From JAIBJN01 sp963775625 (lineage in GTDB: Bacteria; Actinomycetota; Thermoleophilia; Gaiellales; Gaiellaceae): a stretch of 64,000 nucleotides of DNA. The translations under genes were made by a program, and so were the position numbers. Under the pieces are notes generated by a model. It saw only the letters and a list, made by a program, of their open reading frames with translations, had not been told where the DNA came from and made no database searches. The DNA is taken from the NCBI GenBank assembly GCA_963775625.1, contig CAVZJM010000003.1, positions 1-64,000 on the forward strand. Reading direction: 5' to 3'. This document shows positions 9,041 through 17,771 of this stretch, one piece after another (position 1 is the stretch's first letter; each line of letters begins with the position of its first letter).

Positions 9041-9193
9041 ATGGGCGGCCTGTTCGCATACCTCGATCCCGGCTCCGGCTCGATGATCCTCCAGGCGGTC
9101 ATCGGCGGCGTCGCCGCGCTCGCGGTTGCGAGCAAGTTCTACTGGCGGCGGTTCCTGGGCTTCCTGGGCGTCCGGAAGAAGGACAACTCGTAG
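9041..9193 (+). CDS. Small conserved membrane protein (50 residues) with DPGSGSMILQ motif
   Basis: A 50-residue protein with the segment YLDPGSGSMILQAVIGG followed by one transmembrane helix (VAALAVASKFYW) and a basic tail (RRFLGFLGVRKKDN). Tiny proteins with this DPGSGS motif occur next to methyltransferases and sulfatase/phosphatase-like membrane enzymes in many bacteria, and that is exactly the context here: its stop touches the kinase-like/methyltransferase gene, followed by the sulfatase-like protein. It may be a subunit or regulator of that envelope-modifying set (inference). A TATTCT at 9023-9028 could be the -10 box. It is easily missed because of its size. Confidence 0.65.
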   Translation: MGGLFAYLDPGSGSMILQAVIGGVAALAVASKFYWRRFLGFLGVRKKDNS

Positions 9194-10600
9194 CGGACTC
9201 CGAGCTCCGGGTCGAGCAAGGCTCGTTCCGCGACCCGGACAGCCACGTCTTCTACGCCGAGGGCGAGGTTCGCCGCGCGCTCTCCGAGCGCGGGCTGGCC
9301 GACTGGGAGGCGCTCGCCGCCACCGACCTCTTCCGGGAGGGCGTCGCCTCCGGCCGGCTGATCGCGACCGAGCAGCTCGCCGAGCGGAACGGCCTGCCCT
9401 CGGAGCTCGACGCCGCCTCAGTGGCCGCCGTTCTCCGTCACGAGCGCATCCCGGTGGTGTCGTACCCCTACGAGTGGCCGTTCGGGATGCTCCGGGACGC
9501 CGCCCTGCTCGAGCTCGACCTGCTGCTCGGCGCCCTCGACGAGGGCCTCGTCCTCAAGGACGCTTCGCCGTACAACGTGCAGTGGCGCGGGTCGAAGCCG
9601 GTCTTCGTGGACATCGGCTCGTTCGAGCGGCTGCGCGAGGGCGAGCCCTGGGCCGGCTATCGCCAGTTCTGCACGCTCGTCCTCTACCCGCTCATGCTCC
9701 AGGCCTACAAGAACGTGCCGTTCCAGCCGTGGCTCCGCGGCTCCCTGGAGGGCATCGAGCCGGCGCAGATGCGCGCGCTCATGGGCTTCCGCGACCGCTT
9801 CCGCCGCGGTGTCCTGACGAACGTCGCCCTCCACGCCCGGCTCGAGGGGCGGTACGCCGACCGCGAGGTCAAGAGCGACCTGAAGAAGGCTGGGTTCCAC
9901 ACCGACCTGGTCCGGGCCAACGCGCGAAAGCTTCGCAAGCTCGTGGAGCGGCTGCGGTGGGAGCCGGGTCGGACGGCGTGGTCCGGATACGGCGAGGTCG
10001 AACCCGTACGACGACGCCGACGCCGCAGCCAAGGAGGCCTTCGTCCGAGAGTCGGCGGGGCTCCGGCGTCGCAGGCTCCTCTGGGACATCGGCTGCAACG
10101 ACGGGCGGTACACGCGGATCGCGGCCGCCGAGGCCGACTACACGGTCGCGGTCGACGCGGACGCGGCGGTCGTCGAGGCGCTCTACCGCGCGCTTCGCGC
10201 GGAGGGCTCGGAAACCATCCTCCCGCTGATCGGGAACGTCGCCGACCCCTCGCCGGGCCTCGGTTGGCGTGGCCAGGAGCGCCGGCCGCTCCCGGAACGC
10301 GGCCGCCCCGACCTGACGCTCTGCTTGGCGCTCGTCCACCACGTCTCGCTCTCGGGCAACGTTCCCGTCCGCGCCTTCCTCGACTGGCTCGCGGACCTCG
10401 GGACGGAGGTCGTGATCGAGTTCCCCACGCGCGACGACCCGATGGTGCGTCGACTCCTCGACCGGAAGGGCCCGGGCGCGAATCCGGACTACGAAACCGA
10501 TGCGTTCGAGCGCGCCCTCGAGGAGCGCTGGCGCGTCGAGCGGCGTGAGGCCCTGCCCTCCGGCACGCGGATTCTCTACCGTGCGGCTCCGACCGCCTGA
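9194..10600 (+). CDS. Kinase-like domain fused to class I SAM-dependent methyltransferase (frameshifted)
   Basis: The first 265 codons carry a kinase-fold-like stretch (LVLKDASPYNVQWRGSKPVF then VDIGSFERL), with LKDAS-YN and DIGSFE resembling the catalytic and metal loops of aminoglycoside-kinase-fold proteins. The second part has SAM motif I (LLWDIGCNDGRYTRI) and motif II region (YTVAVDADAAVVEALYRA), then LCLALVHHVSLSGNVP. The two parts are in different frames; deleting the G at about 9998 (gtcGaac) joins them exactly as NPYDDADAAAKEAFVRESAG. There is no usual start codon in frame near the expected N-terminus (ADSELRVEQGSFRDPDSHVF), so the start may hold a second error. Related proteins are grouped with NoeA-type methyltransferases. 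The target is probably an envelope polymer (inference). The 3' end overlaps the next gene by 20 bases. Confidence 0.7.
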
Positions 10601-12650
10601 TCCTCCCGGCTCGTACCGCTGGGCAGCGCTCCACCTCGCCGGGCTCTCGGCGCTCGCCATCGCCCAGCCGCTCTTCGACCTCCTCTCCCGAAACGTCGAG
10701 TTCTTCGCCGTGCGCGGCTCGACCCGCTGGGACGTCGTCCTCTTCGCCGTGGGCATCGTCGTCCTGCCGCCGCTTCTCCTGCTCGGCCTCGAAGCCCTGG
10801 CCGGTCTTGCCGCCCGGAGGGCGGCGACCGTGCTCCACCTCGCCTTCCTCGCCGCGCTCGTCGCGCTTCTCGCCCTGCAGGCCCTCCGCGGGCTCGGCGT
10901 CGGCGCGGTCGCGATCGCCGCGGCGATCGGAGGCGTCGCCGCGCTGGTCTACGCACGCGCGCGCGCAGCCCGGATCCTGCTGTCGGTCGTCGGGGCCGCA
11001 CCGCTTCTCGTCCTCGTCCTCTTCCTCGCCTTCTCGCCGGTGTCCCGCCTCCTCGAGAGCCCGCCGGAGCTACGCCTGGCCGAGTCGCCGTCCGGAGCGC
11101 CGGTCGTCATGGTCGTCTTGGACGAGCTTCCCACCGTCTCCCTGCTGCGGGCGGACGGCGAGCTCGACGCCGTGCGGTACCCGAACTTCGCGCGACTGGC
11201 CGAGGACGCGACCTGGTTTCGGGACGCCACGACGGTGCACGAGTGGACGACCGGCGCCGTGCCGCCGATGCTCACCGGGCAGCGCCCGCACGGGCTGCCC
11301 CTCTTCCTCGACCACCCGAACAACCTCTTCACGCTCTTCGGCGGCGCCTACGACCTGAATGTGCACGAGTCGCAGACGCATCTTTGCCCACCCGCGCTCT
11401 GCGACCCGGACCGGGAGCCGCTTTCCGAGCGGGTCGGCTCCCTGTTCACCGACCTCTCGGTCGTCTACGGCCACCTCGTCCTCCCCGAGGATCTCGCCGA
11501 CGAGCTGCCCTCGATCTCGACGGCGTGGCGCGACTTCGGCGAAGGCGGCGGGCCGAGGGCGCTGCTGGAGGAGGGCCCGGCACAACCCGGCCAGCGTCCG
11601 GCCGCCTACACAGAACGGGACGCCGAGGTGGAGGAGTTCGTCAGCTCGCTCGGGCCTTCGGAGCGGCCGACCTTCTCCTTCCTCCACGTCCTCCTGCCCC
11701 ACCACCCGTGGGAGTACCTGCCCGACGGGAAGATCTACGCGTCCGATCTCGGGTTCCAGCCCGGGCTTCGGAACGAGGGCTGGGTCGGCGACCCGGAGCT
11801 CGCGATCCAGGCGCAGCAGCGCCACCTGCTCCAGGTCGGCTACACCGACCTCGCCCTCGGTCGGGTCCTCGACAGGCTCGAAGAGGTGGGTCTCTACGAC
11901 GACTCGCTCGTCGTCGTGGTCGCCGACCACGGTGTCAGCTTCCGTCCGGGCGGCGAGCGGCGACGCGTCGAGCCGGGGAACATGGAGGACATCGCCTTCG
12001 TGCCGCTCTTCGTGAAGGCGCCGGGGCAGACGCGCGGCGAGACCGTCGAGGGCTCGGCGCGAACGATCGACATCGTGCCGACGGTCGCCGACGTGCTCGG
12101 CGTCGAAGTCCCGTGGGCGCTCGACGGGCGCTCCCTGGTCGCACCGGACGGCGGCGACGACGACGTCCTGATCGGCACGTCATCCGGCGAGGTCGTCGAG
12201 GGGGAGCTGGCCGACCTCGTCGAGCGGCTCGACGCCCTCCTCGCGCGTCAGGTCCAGCGCTTCGGCGAGGAGGACGACAGCCCGGGCCTCTTCGGCATCG
12301 GGCCGCGGCCCGAGCTGCTCGGCCTGCCCCCGAACGGCCTGGTCGCAGCGGCGACCGGCGGGCCTACCTTCGAGAGCTACGGCACCAGCGACTACGACCC
12401 CGACTCGCCGTTCGCTCCCGTCCGGGTCTACGGGCGCATCCACGGCGCGGCGGCCGGCGACGACATTGCGATCGCGGTCAACGGCCGGATCGTCGCCGTG
12501 ACCCGAAGCTTCGAGCACGACGGCGAGACGCTCGTCTCCGCCATCACGCCCCAGGATGCCTACGCGCCGGGCGCGAACAGCGTACGGCTCTACGCCGTGA
12601 CGGGCTCGGGTGACGAGACGTCCCTCGAGGAGCTGCCGGCGGGCTCTTGA
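10581..12650 (+). CDS. Membrane-bound sulfatase/phosphoethanolamine-transferase-like protein
   Basis: A 689-residue protein. Residues about 10-150 hold four or five hydrophobic helices; the catalytic part follows outside the membrane. Metal-binding and catalytic features of the alkaline phosphatase/sulfatase superfamily are visible: VVMVVLDELPT (first Asp), HEWTTGAVPPMLTG (the nucleophile region, with Thr rather than Cys as in phosphoethanolamine transferases), FSFLHVLLPHHPWEY, and VVVADHGVSF (Asp-His pair). It probably hydrolyses or transfers a phosphate or sulfate ester on an envelope glycan or lipid. The GTG at 10581 overlaps the methyltransferase by 20 bases, suggesting co-translation. 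A C-terminal domain (about 560-689) of beta-rich character has no assigned role. Its TGA stop lies within the -35 box of the next promoter. Confidence 0.75.
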   Translation: MRLRPPDPPGSYRWAALHLAGLSALAIAQPLFDLLSRNVEFFAVRGSTRWDVVLFAVGIVVLPPLLLLGLEALAGLAARRAATVLHLAFLAALVALLALQALRGLGVGAVAIAAAIGGVAALVYARARAARILLSVVGAAPLLVLVLFLAFSPVSRLLESPPELRLAESPSGAPVVMVVLDELPTVSLLRADGELDAVRYPNFARLAEDATWFRDATTVHEWTTGAVPPMLTGQRPHGLPLFLDHPNNLFTLFGGAYDLNVHESQTHLCPPALCDPDREPLSERVGSLFTDLSVVYGHLVLPEDLADELPSISTAWRDFGEGGGPRALLEEGPAQPGQRPAAYTERDAEVEEFVSSLGPSERPTFSFLHVLLPHHPWEYLPDGKIYASDLGFQPGLRNEGWVGDPELAIQAQQRHLLQVGYTDLALGRVLDRLEEVGLYDDSLVVVVADHGVSFRPGGERRRVEPGNMEDIAFVPLFVKAPGQTRGETVEGSARTIDIVPTVADVLGVEVPWALDGRSLVAPDGGDDDVLIGTSSGEVVEGELADLVERLDALLARQVQRFGEEDDSPGLFGIGPRPELLGLPPNGLVAAATGGPTFESYGTSDYDPDSPFAPVRVYGRIHGAAAGDDIAIAVNGRIVAVTRSFEHDGETLVSAITPQDAYAPGANSVRLYAVTGSGDETSLEELPAGS

Positions 12651-12674
12651 CATCGATCGCAGACGTGCTATATA
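12647..12674 (+). promoter_or_regulatory. Promoter TTGACA-N16-TATATA for a leaderless XRE gene
   Basis: A perfect -35 TTGACA (12647-12652), 16 bases of spacer, then TATATA (12669-12674), six bases before GTG 12681. This geometry puts the transcription start at the GTG itself. The -35 overlaps the stop codon of the upstream sulfatase-like gene. It is the best consensus promoter in the window. Confidence 0.7.
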
Positions 12675-12691
12675 GATAGCGTGTCTGCGAT
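12656..12691. promoter_or_regulatory. Operator-like inverted repeat around the XRE promoter -10 and start
   Basis: ATCGCAGAC at 12656-12664 is exactly complementary to GTCTGCGAT at 12683-12691, centred on the -10 region and reaching over the start codon. An inner pair, GCTAT (12667-12671) and ATAGC (12676-12680), has nearly the same centre. A repressor bound here would block RNA polymerase; the adjacent XRE protein is the obvious candidate for autoregulation (inference). Confidence 0.55.
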
Positions 12692-13013
12692 GACAAAGCT
12701 GACGAAGGACGAACGCCGCCACGTGATCGAGAGTGCGATCGAGCGGCTTCGCGTGCGCTTCGCAGGCGCGCAGGACGGCTGGCTCTTCGCCCAGATCGCC
12801 GAGCAGGTCGCCGAGCGCCGCCGTGAGCTCGGGCTGTCCCAGGCCGAACTGGCCGAGATCTGCGGCACCACGCAGTCCGCGATCGCCCGGCTCGAGTCCG
12901 GGGGCCGGCCGCCCCGGATCGACACGCTCCAGAAGCTGGCACACGCGCTCGACTGCGAGCTCGCCGTCGAGCTGCGTCCCAACGCGCCGCCGGAAGGACC
13001 GGAGGAGGCGTGA
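12681..13013 (+). CDS. XRE-family helix-turn-helix regulator (HigA-like)
   Basis: A 110-residue DNA-binding protein. The HTH lies at about residues 50-85: RRRELGLSQAELAEICGTTQ then SAIARLESGGRPPRIDTLQK, with the Gln-Ala-Glu-Leu-Ala and Ser-Ala-Ile-Ala-Arg-Leu-Glu pattern of Cro/C1-type domains. The N-terminal helix (DERRHVIESAIERLRVRF) resembles antitoxins of the HigA/HipB group, but no toxin gene adjoins it. GTG 12681 is taken as the start because it coincides with the predicted transcription start; ATG 12690 is the alternative. It overlaps the DUF2339 gene by four bases (GTGA), so the two are co-translated and the regulator probably controls that membrane protein as well as itself. Confidence 0.85.
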   Translation: MSAMTKLTKDERRHVIESAIERLRVRFAGAQDGWLFAQIAEQVAERRRELGLSQAELAEICGTTQSAIARLESGGRPPRIDTLQKLAHALDCELAVELRPNAPPEGPEEA

Positions 13014-15805
13014 CCAGCGTCGAGGCCCTCGAGCAGCGACTCGCGGCCCTCGAGCAGGAGGTGGCCGACCTGCGCCGGCAGGTCCGCGGCGCAGGCGCGG
13101 CTGGCTCGGAGCAGCGCGCACGCGCAGTCGTGCACCCGCAGGCGCCTCTCCCGCCGCCCCCGCCGGCCCGGCCGGCTCCCCCGCCCCCGCCGCCCCGCCC
13201 CTCGCGCCCGGCGAAGCCGCGGCGCGAGCTCGACCTCTCCAAGCTGCTCGGCGCGTTCGGGCTCGCGGTCGCGGGTGGGATCGTCACCGTGCTCGGGATC
13301 GTCTTCCTCTTCGTCCTGGCCGTGAACCGCGGCTGGATCAACGCGGAGCTGCGGCTCGGGTTCGGCGCCGCGGTCTCCGTGGGCCTGTTCGCAGCCGGGT
13401 TCTGGCTGCGCAGGCGCTTCGGGACGACCCACGCGGCGGTGGCGGCGGTCGGCGCCGGAATCGCCGGCGGCTACGCGACGCTGCTCGCTGCGACCGCGTT
13501 CTACGAGTTCGTCCCCGAGACCTGGGCGCTCGTCGCGGCCGCCGGGATCGCCGCCGCCGCGACCGTCGTCGCATTCGCCTGGAAGGAGGAGCTGATCGCC
13601 GGGCTCGGCCTGATCGGCGCGCTCCTCGTTCCGCTCATGACGGTCGTGGAAGACGGCGAGCTGACCCTGGTCGGCACCACCTTCGTCGCCCTCGTCTTCA
13701 CGGCGACCGCGGCGGTGGCGCTGCACGGGCGCTGGGGGAACCTCCTCGTCGCCGGCATCGTCGCCTCCTTCCCGCAGATCGCCGGACTCGTCGGCCAGAG
13801 CGAGCCGACGGACTGGGCCGTCGTCTCGCTGGCGGCGCTCTTCTGGGCCCTCTACGTCGCCGTCGCCGCGATCGTGCAGCTGACGTCGAAGGCGAGGATC
13901 GACCCGCTCGGCGCCACCCTCGTCCTCGCGGCGGCGGCGCTTGCCGCCTGCTCCTCGGCGTACCTCTTCGACGGCGAGGTGGGCGGTTGGAGCCGCGAGG
14001 GCCTCGCGCTGCTCGTCGTGTCGGCTGCGTACCTCGCGCTCGGCGCCGTCTTCTTCAGGCGCGCTCGGGACTTCTCCACTCTTCTCTGGGCCGTCGGCTT
14101 GACCATCGCCGCGGTCGCGGCCGCGGAGCTGCTCACCGGCGTCTGGCTCGCCGTCGCCTGGGCCGGCGAGGCGGCCGTGCTCGCCTGGCTCGCAGAGGCC
14201 ACGCGCGAACGGCGCTTCCGCTTCGCCTCGGCTGCGTACCTCATGCTCGCGCTCGCCTTCACCCTCGGGCACGAGGCGCCCTTCAGCGACCTCTACGAGC
14301 TGAGCCCGCACCCGGCCGTCGGGGTGCCCAGCGTTCTTGCCGTCGCCGTCGCGGCACTCATCGTTGCCTGGTTCTCGCGCGGCGCGCCGGAGCGTGCGGA
14401 CGACGAGGGCCCGCTCGGGGCCCTCCTGGCCGAGGCCGTGGTCGCGCTGCACCGTGCGCGCAGCGCCTTCGTCTGGCTCGCGGGCGGGCTCGTCGTCTAC
14501 GCGGCCTCCCTCGGGCTCGTCGAGCTCTTCGTCTGGCTTGCCCCAGAGAGCAGCGAGGCCGGGTTCGAGCGCGGGCACGTCGCCGTGACGGGGCTGTGGT
14601 CGCTCGTCGCGCTCGCACTGGTCGAAACCGGCGCGCGCCTGCCGCGGCTCAGCCTCTCGGTCGCCGGCCTCGGCCTGGTCGCGTTCACGGCGCTGAAGAC
14701 CATCGGCTACGACCACGACGAGCTGGCTCCCGGCCGCTGGGCCGTCGCCTTCCTGCTCGTCGCCGCCGGCGCGCTCCCGTCCGGGTTCGAGTATCAGCGG
14801 CTGGGCCGCGCTCGCTGGCGGCAGCTGCGCGGCGAGGCGGCCGGGGCCGTCCTGGCGAGCGCGCTTCTGGGTGTCGTCGGGGTCCTCGAGCTCGCCGCGG
14901 GCCACTGGATCGGCATCGAAGTCGAGGGCGGGGCGCTCGTCCTCCTCGCCCTTCCGTACGCGCTTCTCGCGGCCGCCTGCTTCCGCACGCCCGGCCTGCG
15001 CGACCTGGCGACGCTCCTCTGGGTGATCTCGCTCGCCGTCACGGGCGCGGCCCTCTTCCTCCTGCTGGAGGGTTTCTGGCTGGTGCTCGCGCTCGCGGCC
15101 GCCTCGGCGATCCTCTCCATGCTCGCCCTGCTCGTGCGCGAGCCGCGCTTCCAGGCCGCATCCGCCACCTACCTTCTGACCGCGCTCGTCTACACCCTCG
15201 CCCTCGAGGCGCCGCCGGGCGGCTTCGTAGTGGCCGCCGAGCACCCCGGCAACGGGGTCCCGAGCCTCGTCCTCGTCGTGCTTGCGGCGATCGTGTTCGC
15301 CCTCTGCGCGCGGCACGAGCCTCCGGCGGAGCGCGCACCCTTCTCCTGGAGCGAGCCGATCACCCTCGCCCGCCTGCTCGGAGCCATCGGCTCCTGGCAG
15401 GCGTCCTACCGCCTCGTCGCCTACATCGGTGCAGGCGGCCTCGCCCTCTACGCCCTTTCGCTCGGGATCCTCGAGCTGGCCGAGCTCGTCTCGAACGCGG
15501 GCGTGGAGGTCGACTTCCAGCGCGGCCACACGGCCGTGAGCGCGGTCTGGGGCGCGATCGGGCTCTGCCTCCTGACCCTCGGGCTCCTTCACCGCTCGCG
15601 GCCGCTCCGGCTCGCCGGCTTCGCCCTCTACGGCATCAGCCTCGCGAAGCTCTTCCTCTACGACCTCACCTACTCGAGCCCGATGGGCCGTCCGCTCTCG
15701 TTCCTGGCCGTCGGCGTCCTCCTGCTCGCGAGCGGCTTCTTCTACCAGCGCCTGAGCGAGCGGATCGAGGAGGGTGACCGGCACGACCGGCCGGCCCTCC
15801 CGTGA
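13010..15805 (+). CDS. DUF2339 family polytopic membrane protein
   Basis: A 931-residue protein with an N-terminal coiled coil (LEQRLAALEQEVADLRRQV, residues 6-24), a proline-rich linker (about 45-68) and then more than 20 hydrophobic segments filling the rest. The segment LLGAFGLAVAGGIVTVLGIV begins the DUF2339 core, and YDLTYSSPMGRPLSFLAVG near the C-terminus is typical of its end. The family is widespread and its function is not established; coiled coil plus many helices suggests an envelope-associated role. The start GTG overlaps the XRE stop (GTGA) and the stop overlaps the next gene, making a three-gene unit. The 5' end is very GC-rich, with a poly-proline run. Confidence 0.85.
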   Translation: MTSVEALEQRLAALEQEVADLRRQVRGAGAAGSEQRARAVVHPQAPLPPPPPARPAPPPPPPRPSRPAKPRRELDLSKLLGAFGLAVAGGIVTVLGIVFLFVLAVNRGWINAELRLGFGAAVSVGLFAAGFWLRRRFGTTHAAVAAVGAGIAGGYATLLAATAFYEFVPETWALVAAAGIAAAATVVAFAWKEELIAGLGLIGALLVPLMTVVEDGELTLVGTTFVALVFTATAAVALHGRWGNLLVAGIVASFPQIAGLVGQSEPTDWAVVSLAALFWALYVAVAAIVQLTSKARIDPLGATLVLAAAALAACSSAYLFDGEVGGWSREGLALLVVSAAYLALGAVFFRRARDFSTLLWAVGLTIAAVAAAELLTGVWLAVAWAGEAAVLAWLAEATRERRFRFASAAYLMLALAFTLGHEAPFSDLYELSPHPAVGVPSVLAVAVAALIVAWFSRGAPERADDEGPLGALLAEAVVALHRARSAFVWLAGGLVVYAASLGLVELFVWLAPESSEAGFERGHVAVTGLWSLVALALVETGARLPRLSLSVAGLGLVAFTALKTIGYDHDELAPGRWAVAFLLVAAGALPSGFEYQRLGRARWRQLRGEAAGAVLASALLGVVGVLELAAGHWIGIEVEGGALVLLALPYALLAAACFRTPGLRDLATLLWVISLAVTGAALFLLLEGFWLVLALAAASAILSMLALLVREPRFQAASATYLLTALVYTLALEAPPGGFVVAAEHPGNGVPSLVLVVLAAIVFALCARHEPPAERAPFSWSEPITLARLLGAIGSWQASYRLVAYIGAGGLALYALSLGILELAELVSNAGVEVDFQRGHTAVSAVWGAIGLCLLTLGLLHRSRPLRLAGFALYGISLAKLFLYDLTYSSPMGRPLSFLAVGVLLLASGFFYQRLSERIEEGDRHDRPALP

Positions 15806-16104
15806 CGAGCACGCTCTCGCTCCGCCGCGATGGCCCGGTGCTCCTCCACCTCCTCACCGGCGTCCTCGTGGTCGTGTTCACGCTCCGGGCACCGTGCGGG
15901 CACGACGAGTGCCTGGGGCCGCTGGCCGCGGGCGCCTCGGCGTGGGTCTGGACGGCGGCGCTGCCCTTCGTGGTGGTCGCAGCGCGGGCGGAAGGGCGCC
16001 AGCCACGTGCCCTCGCATGGTGCGTCTGGCTCCTCTGCATCCCGCTCAGCTGGGCGTTCACGCTCGGTCTCTTTCTGATGTACCCGGGGCTCGCCGGCGC
16101 GTAG
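15802..16104 (+). CDS. Small membrane protein, unknown
   Basis: One hundred residues with three hydrophobic stretches (VLLHLLTGVLVVVFTL, VWTAALPFVVVAA, WLLCIPLSWAFTLGLFL) and a cysteine pair in a short loop (APCGHDECLG). GTG 15802 overlaps the DUF2339 stop, so it is likely translated with that gene and may work with it. I recognise no family. It ends 40 bases before the flippase-like gene, which has its own start signals. Confidence 0.6.
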   Translation: MTSTLSLRRDGPVLLHLLTGVLVVVFTLRAPCGHDECLGPLAAGASAWVWTAALPFVVVAARAEGRQPRALAWCVWLLCIPLSWAFTLGLFLMYPGLAGA

Positions 16105-16131
16105 ATCGCCGGTGTCCGCCCGAGGCGGCGC

Positions 16132-16137
16132 TATCGT
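16132..16137 (+). promoter_or_regulatory. -10 box TATCGT for a leaderless transcript
   Basis: TATCGT followed by six bases and GTG 16144. The same hexamer with the same six-base distance precedes nfo (19022-19027), which strengthens both. No ribosome site is present ahead of the GTG. Confidence 0.5.
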
Positions 16138-16143
16138 CAAGGC

Positions 16144-17166
16144 GTGGACGACGTTCGCGCTTTTCTCGACGCCTCCGAGGCCTTCTTCAAGGCGTTCGCC
16201 GCGGTCGCGTGGGGCGCGCTGCTCCTGGCCGTCGCCTTCCACCTGCTCCGCCTCCTCATGCGCGTGCGGGCGTGGCAGAACATCCTCCAGGCCGCCTACC
16301 CGGAGACGAAGGTCCGCTACTGGAGCACCTTCGGCGCCTACCTGGCGGGTGTGGGGGTGAACGCGATCGTGCCGGCCCGAGGCGGCGACGTCGTCAAGCT
16401 CTACATCGCCAAGCACCGCATCGAGGGCTCGAGCTATCCGACGCTCGCCTCGAGCCTCGTCGTCGAGACGCTCTTCGACTTCGCCGTCGGCTCCGTGCTC
16501 TTTCTCGCGGCCATCCAGATGGGGCTCCTTCCAGGCCTGCCCGACCTGCCGCGGCTCCCGGCGTTCGACTGGGCCTTCGTGGTCGAGCACCCACGGGTCG
16601 CGGTCTTCATCTGGTGCATCCTCCTCGGCGGGCTGATCGTCCTGGTCGCCTGGGCCTCGCGGCATGTCACCGCGTTCAGGCAGAAGCTCGCGCTCGGCTT
16701 CGCCATCCTGCACGACTGGCGCGTCTACGTGCGCGAAGTCGTCTCCTGGCAAGCCGGGAGCTGGGTCGCCCGCGTCGCGTCGACGTTCTTCTTCCTCCGG
16801 GCCTTCCACGTGGACGCCACCGTCGAGACGACGCTCGCGGTGCTCGTCGTCCAGGGACTCTCCACGATGCTCCCCTTCACGCCCGGCGGGGCGGGGACCC
16901 AGCAGGCCATCCTCGTCTTCGCCCTCGCCGGTGCGGCAGCGAGCTCGACGATCCTCGCCTTCAGCTTCGGCCAGCAGCTCGTGGTCACGATCGTGAGCGT
17001 AACGATCGGGTTCGGCGCCATCCTGCTCATGCTGGGAACGCTCCGGTGGCGACACCACGTGAGCGTGGACAAGGAGGAGATGACCGGCGGGCAGCCGCCT
17101 CCGGACGGGAACGCGGACGTCCCGGCGAGCCCGCACCCAATCGCCGCCGATCGCGACCGCATATGA
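16144..17166 (+). CDS. Flippase-like/lysylphosphatidylglycerol synthase transmembrane-domain protein (UPF0104)
   Basis: A 340-residue membrane protein with about eight helices. The pattern YWSTFGAYLAGVGVNAIVPA followed by RGGDVVKLYIAKHRI, and LPFTPGGAGTQQAILVFAL near the C-terminus, is characteristic of the AglD/YbhN/MprF-flippase-like family. Members move or help modify polar lipids or lipid-linked sugars across the membrane; the substrate here is unknown. GTG 16144 lies six bases after a -10 box. The 3' end overlaps the next gene (ATGA), so both form a unit. The last 35 residues are hydrophilic and probably cytoplasmic. Confidence 0.8.
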   Translation: MDDVRAFLDASEAFFKAFAAVAWGALLLAVAFHLLRLLMRVRAWQNILQAAYPETKVRYWSTFGAYLAGVGVNAIVPARGGDVVKLYIAKHRIEGSSYPTLASSLVVETLFDFAVGSVLFLAAIQMGLLPGLPDLPRLPAFDWAFVVEHPRVAVFIWCILLGGLIVLVAWASRHVTAFRQKLALGFAILHDWRVYVREVVSWQAGSWVARVASTFFFLRAFHVDATVETTLAVLVVQGLSTMLPFTPGGAGTQQAILVFALAGAAASSTILAFSFGQQLVVTIVSVTIGFGAILLMLGTLRWRHHVSVDKEEMTGGQPPPDGNADVPASPHPIAADRDRI

Positions 17167-17771
17167 TTCCGCCCCGGATGGAGCGGACCGTTCGTCGGAG
17201 CGAGCCGGGGGGCTATGCGCAAGCCGTCTCGCGACTCTGGGAGCGCGTAGGCGCCGCGCTCGTGCGGCTCGAGCGGGTCGCCGAGTCCCCGGCCGAAGGC
17301 CTCGCGGACGGCTTCCTCGACGAGCTGCCCCAGCTCCAGTACAGCCTCCACGCGGGAGCCGAGCTCGCGGTCGGGATCGACCCTCCCCAAGGGGCCGAGA
17401 CCCTGCATGCGGAGCTCGTCTCCTCGCTCGCCGAGGCCCGCGACATCACAGCGGAGGTCGCGTTCGCGCTCGAGGGAGGAGACGTCGAGCTGGTCGACCC
17501 GCTCCTGCCCGAGTGGCGTGGGGCGCTCTTCCGCGTGCGCCTCGCCAGGCTGAGGGCGCTCGAGCGCACGGCGATGCCGATCGGCTCCGACGACGGCCCG
17601 GCGCCCGAGCCGAGGCGGCGGCGCGAGCGCGCCTCGCTCTCGGCGATCGTCGCCACGGGGCTCGTGATCGGCGGGGCGTTCCTCTTCACCGCCGGCGCGG
17701 TGCTCGCCGCCTGGCCGGTGTGGGCCGCAGGGCTCGCGCTCTTCGCCGGCGGCTTCGTCCTCTACAGGTAG
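17163..17771 (+). CDS. Hypothetical protein with C-terminal two-helix membrane anchor
   Basis: A 202-residue protein. Residues about 1-150 are helical and charged (YAQAVSRLWERVGAALVRLE; AETLHAELVSSLAEARDITA), then an Arg/Glu linker (PRRRRERAS) leads to two closely spaced membrane helices at the C-terminus (LSAIVATGLVIGGAFLFTAG and WPVWAAGLALFAGGFVLY). It looks like a cytoplasmic domain tethered to the membrane; I recognise no family. ATG 17163 overlaps the flippase-like stop. ATG 17178 is an alternative. It converges with gltX, overlapping its last ten bases. Confidence 0.65.
   Translation: MIPPRMERTVRRSEPGGYAQAVSRLWERVGAALVRLERVAESPAEGLADGFLDELPQLQYSLHAGAELAVGIDPPQGAETLHAELVSSLAEARDITAEVAFALEGGDVELVDPLLPEWRGALFRVRLARLRALERTAMPIGSDDGPAPEPRRRRERASLSAIVATGLVIGGAFLFTAGAVLAAWPVWAAGLALFAGGFVLYR

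Noticed and set aside
12681..13013. XRE gene as antitoxin of a toxin-antitoxin pair
   Set aside because: No small toxin gene lies on either side; neighbours are a sulfatase-like protein and a 931-residue membrane protein.
12668..15784. Very long open frame on the minus strand opposite the DUF2339 gene
   Set aside because: It is a shadow of the real gene: Glu/Arg/Gly-rich low complexity, no domain, and the plus strand has clear DUF2339 motifs, promoter and overlaps.
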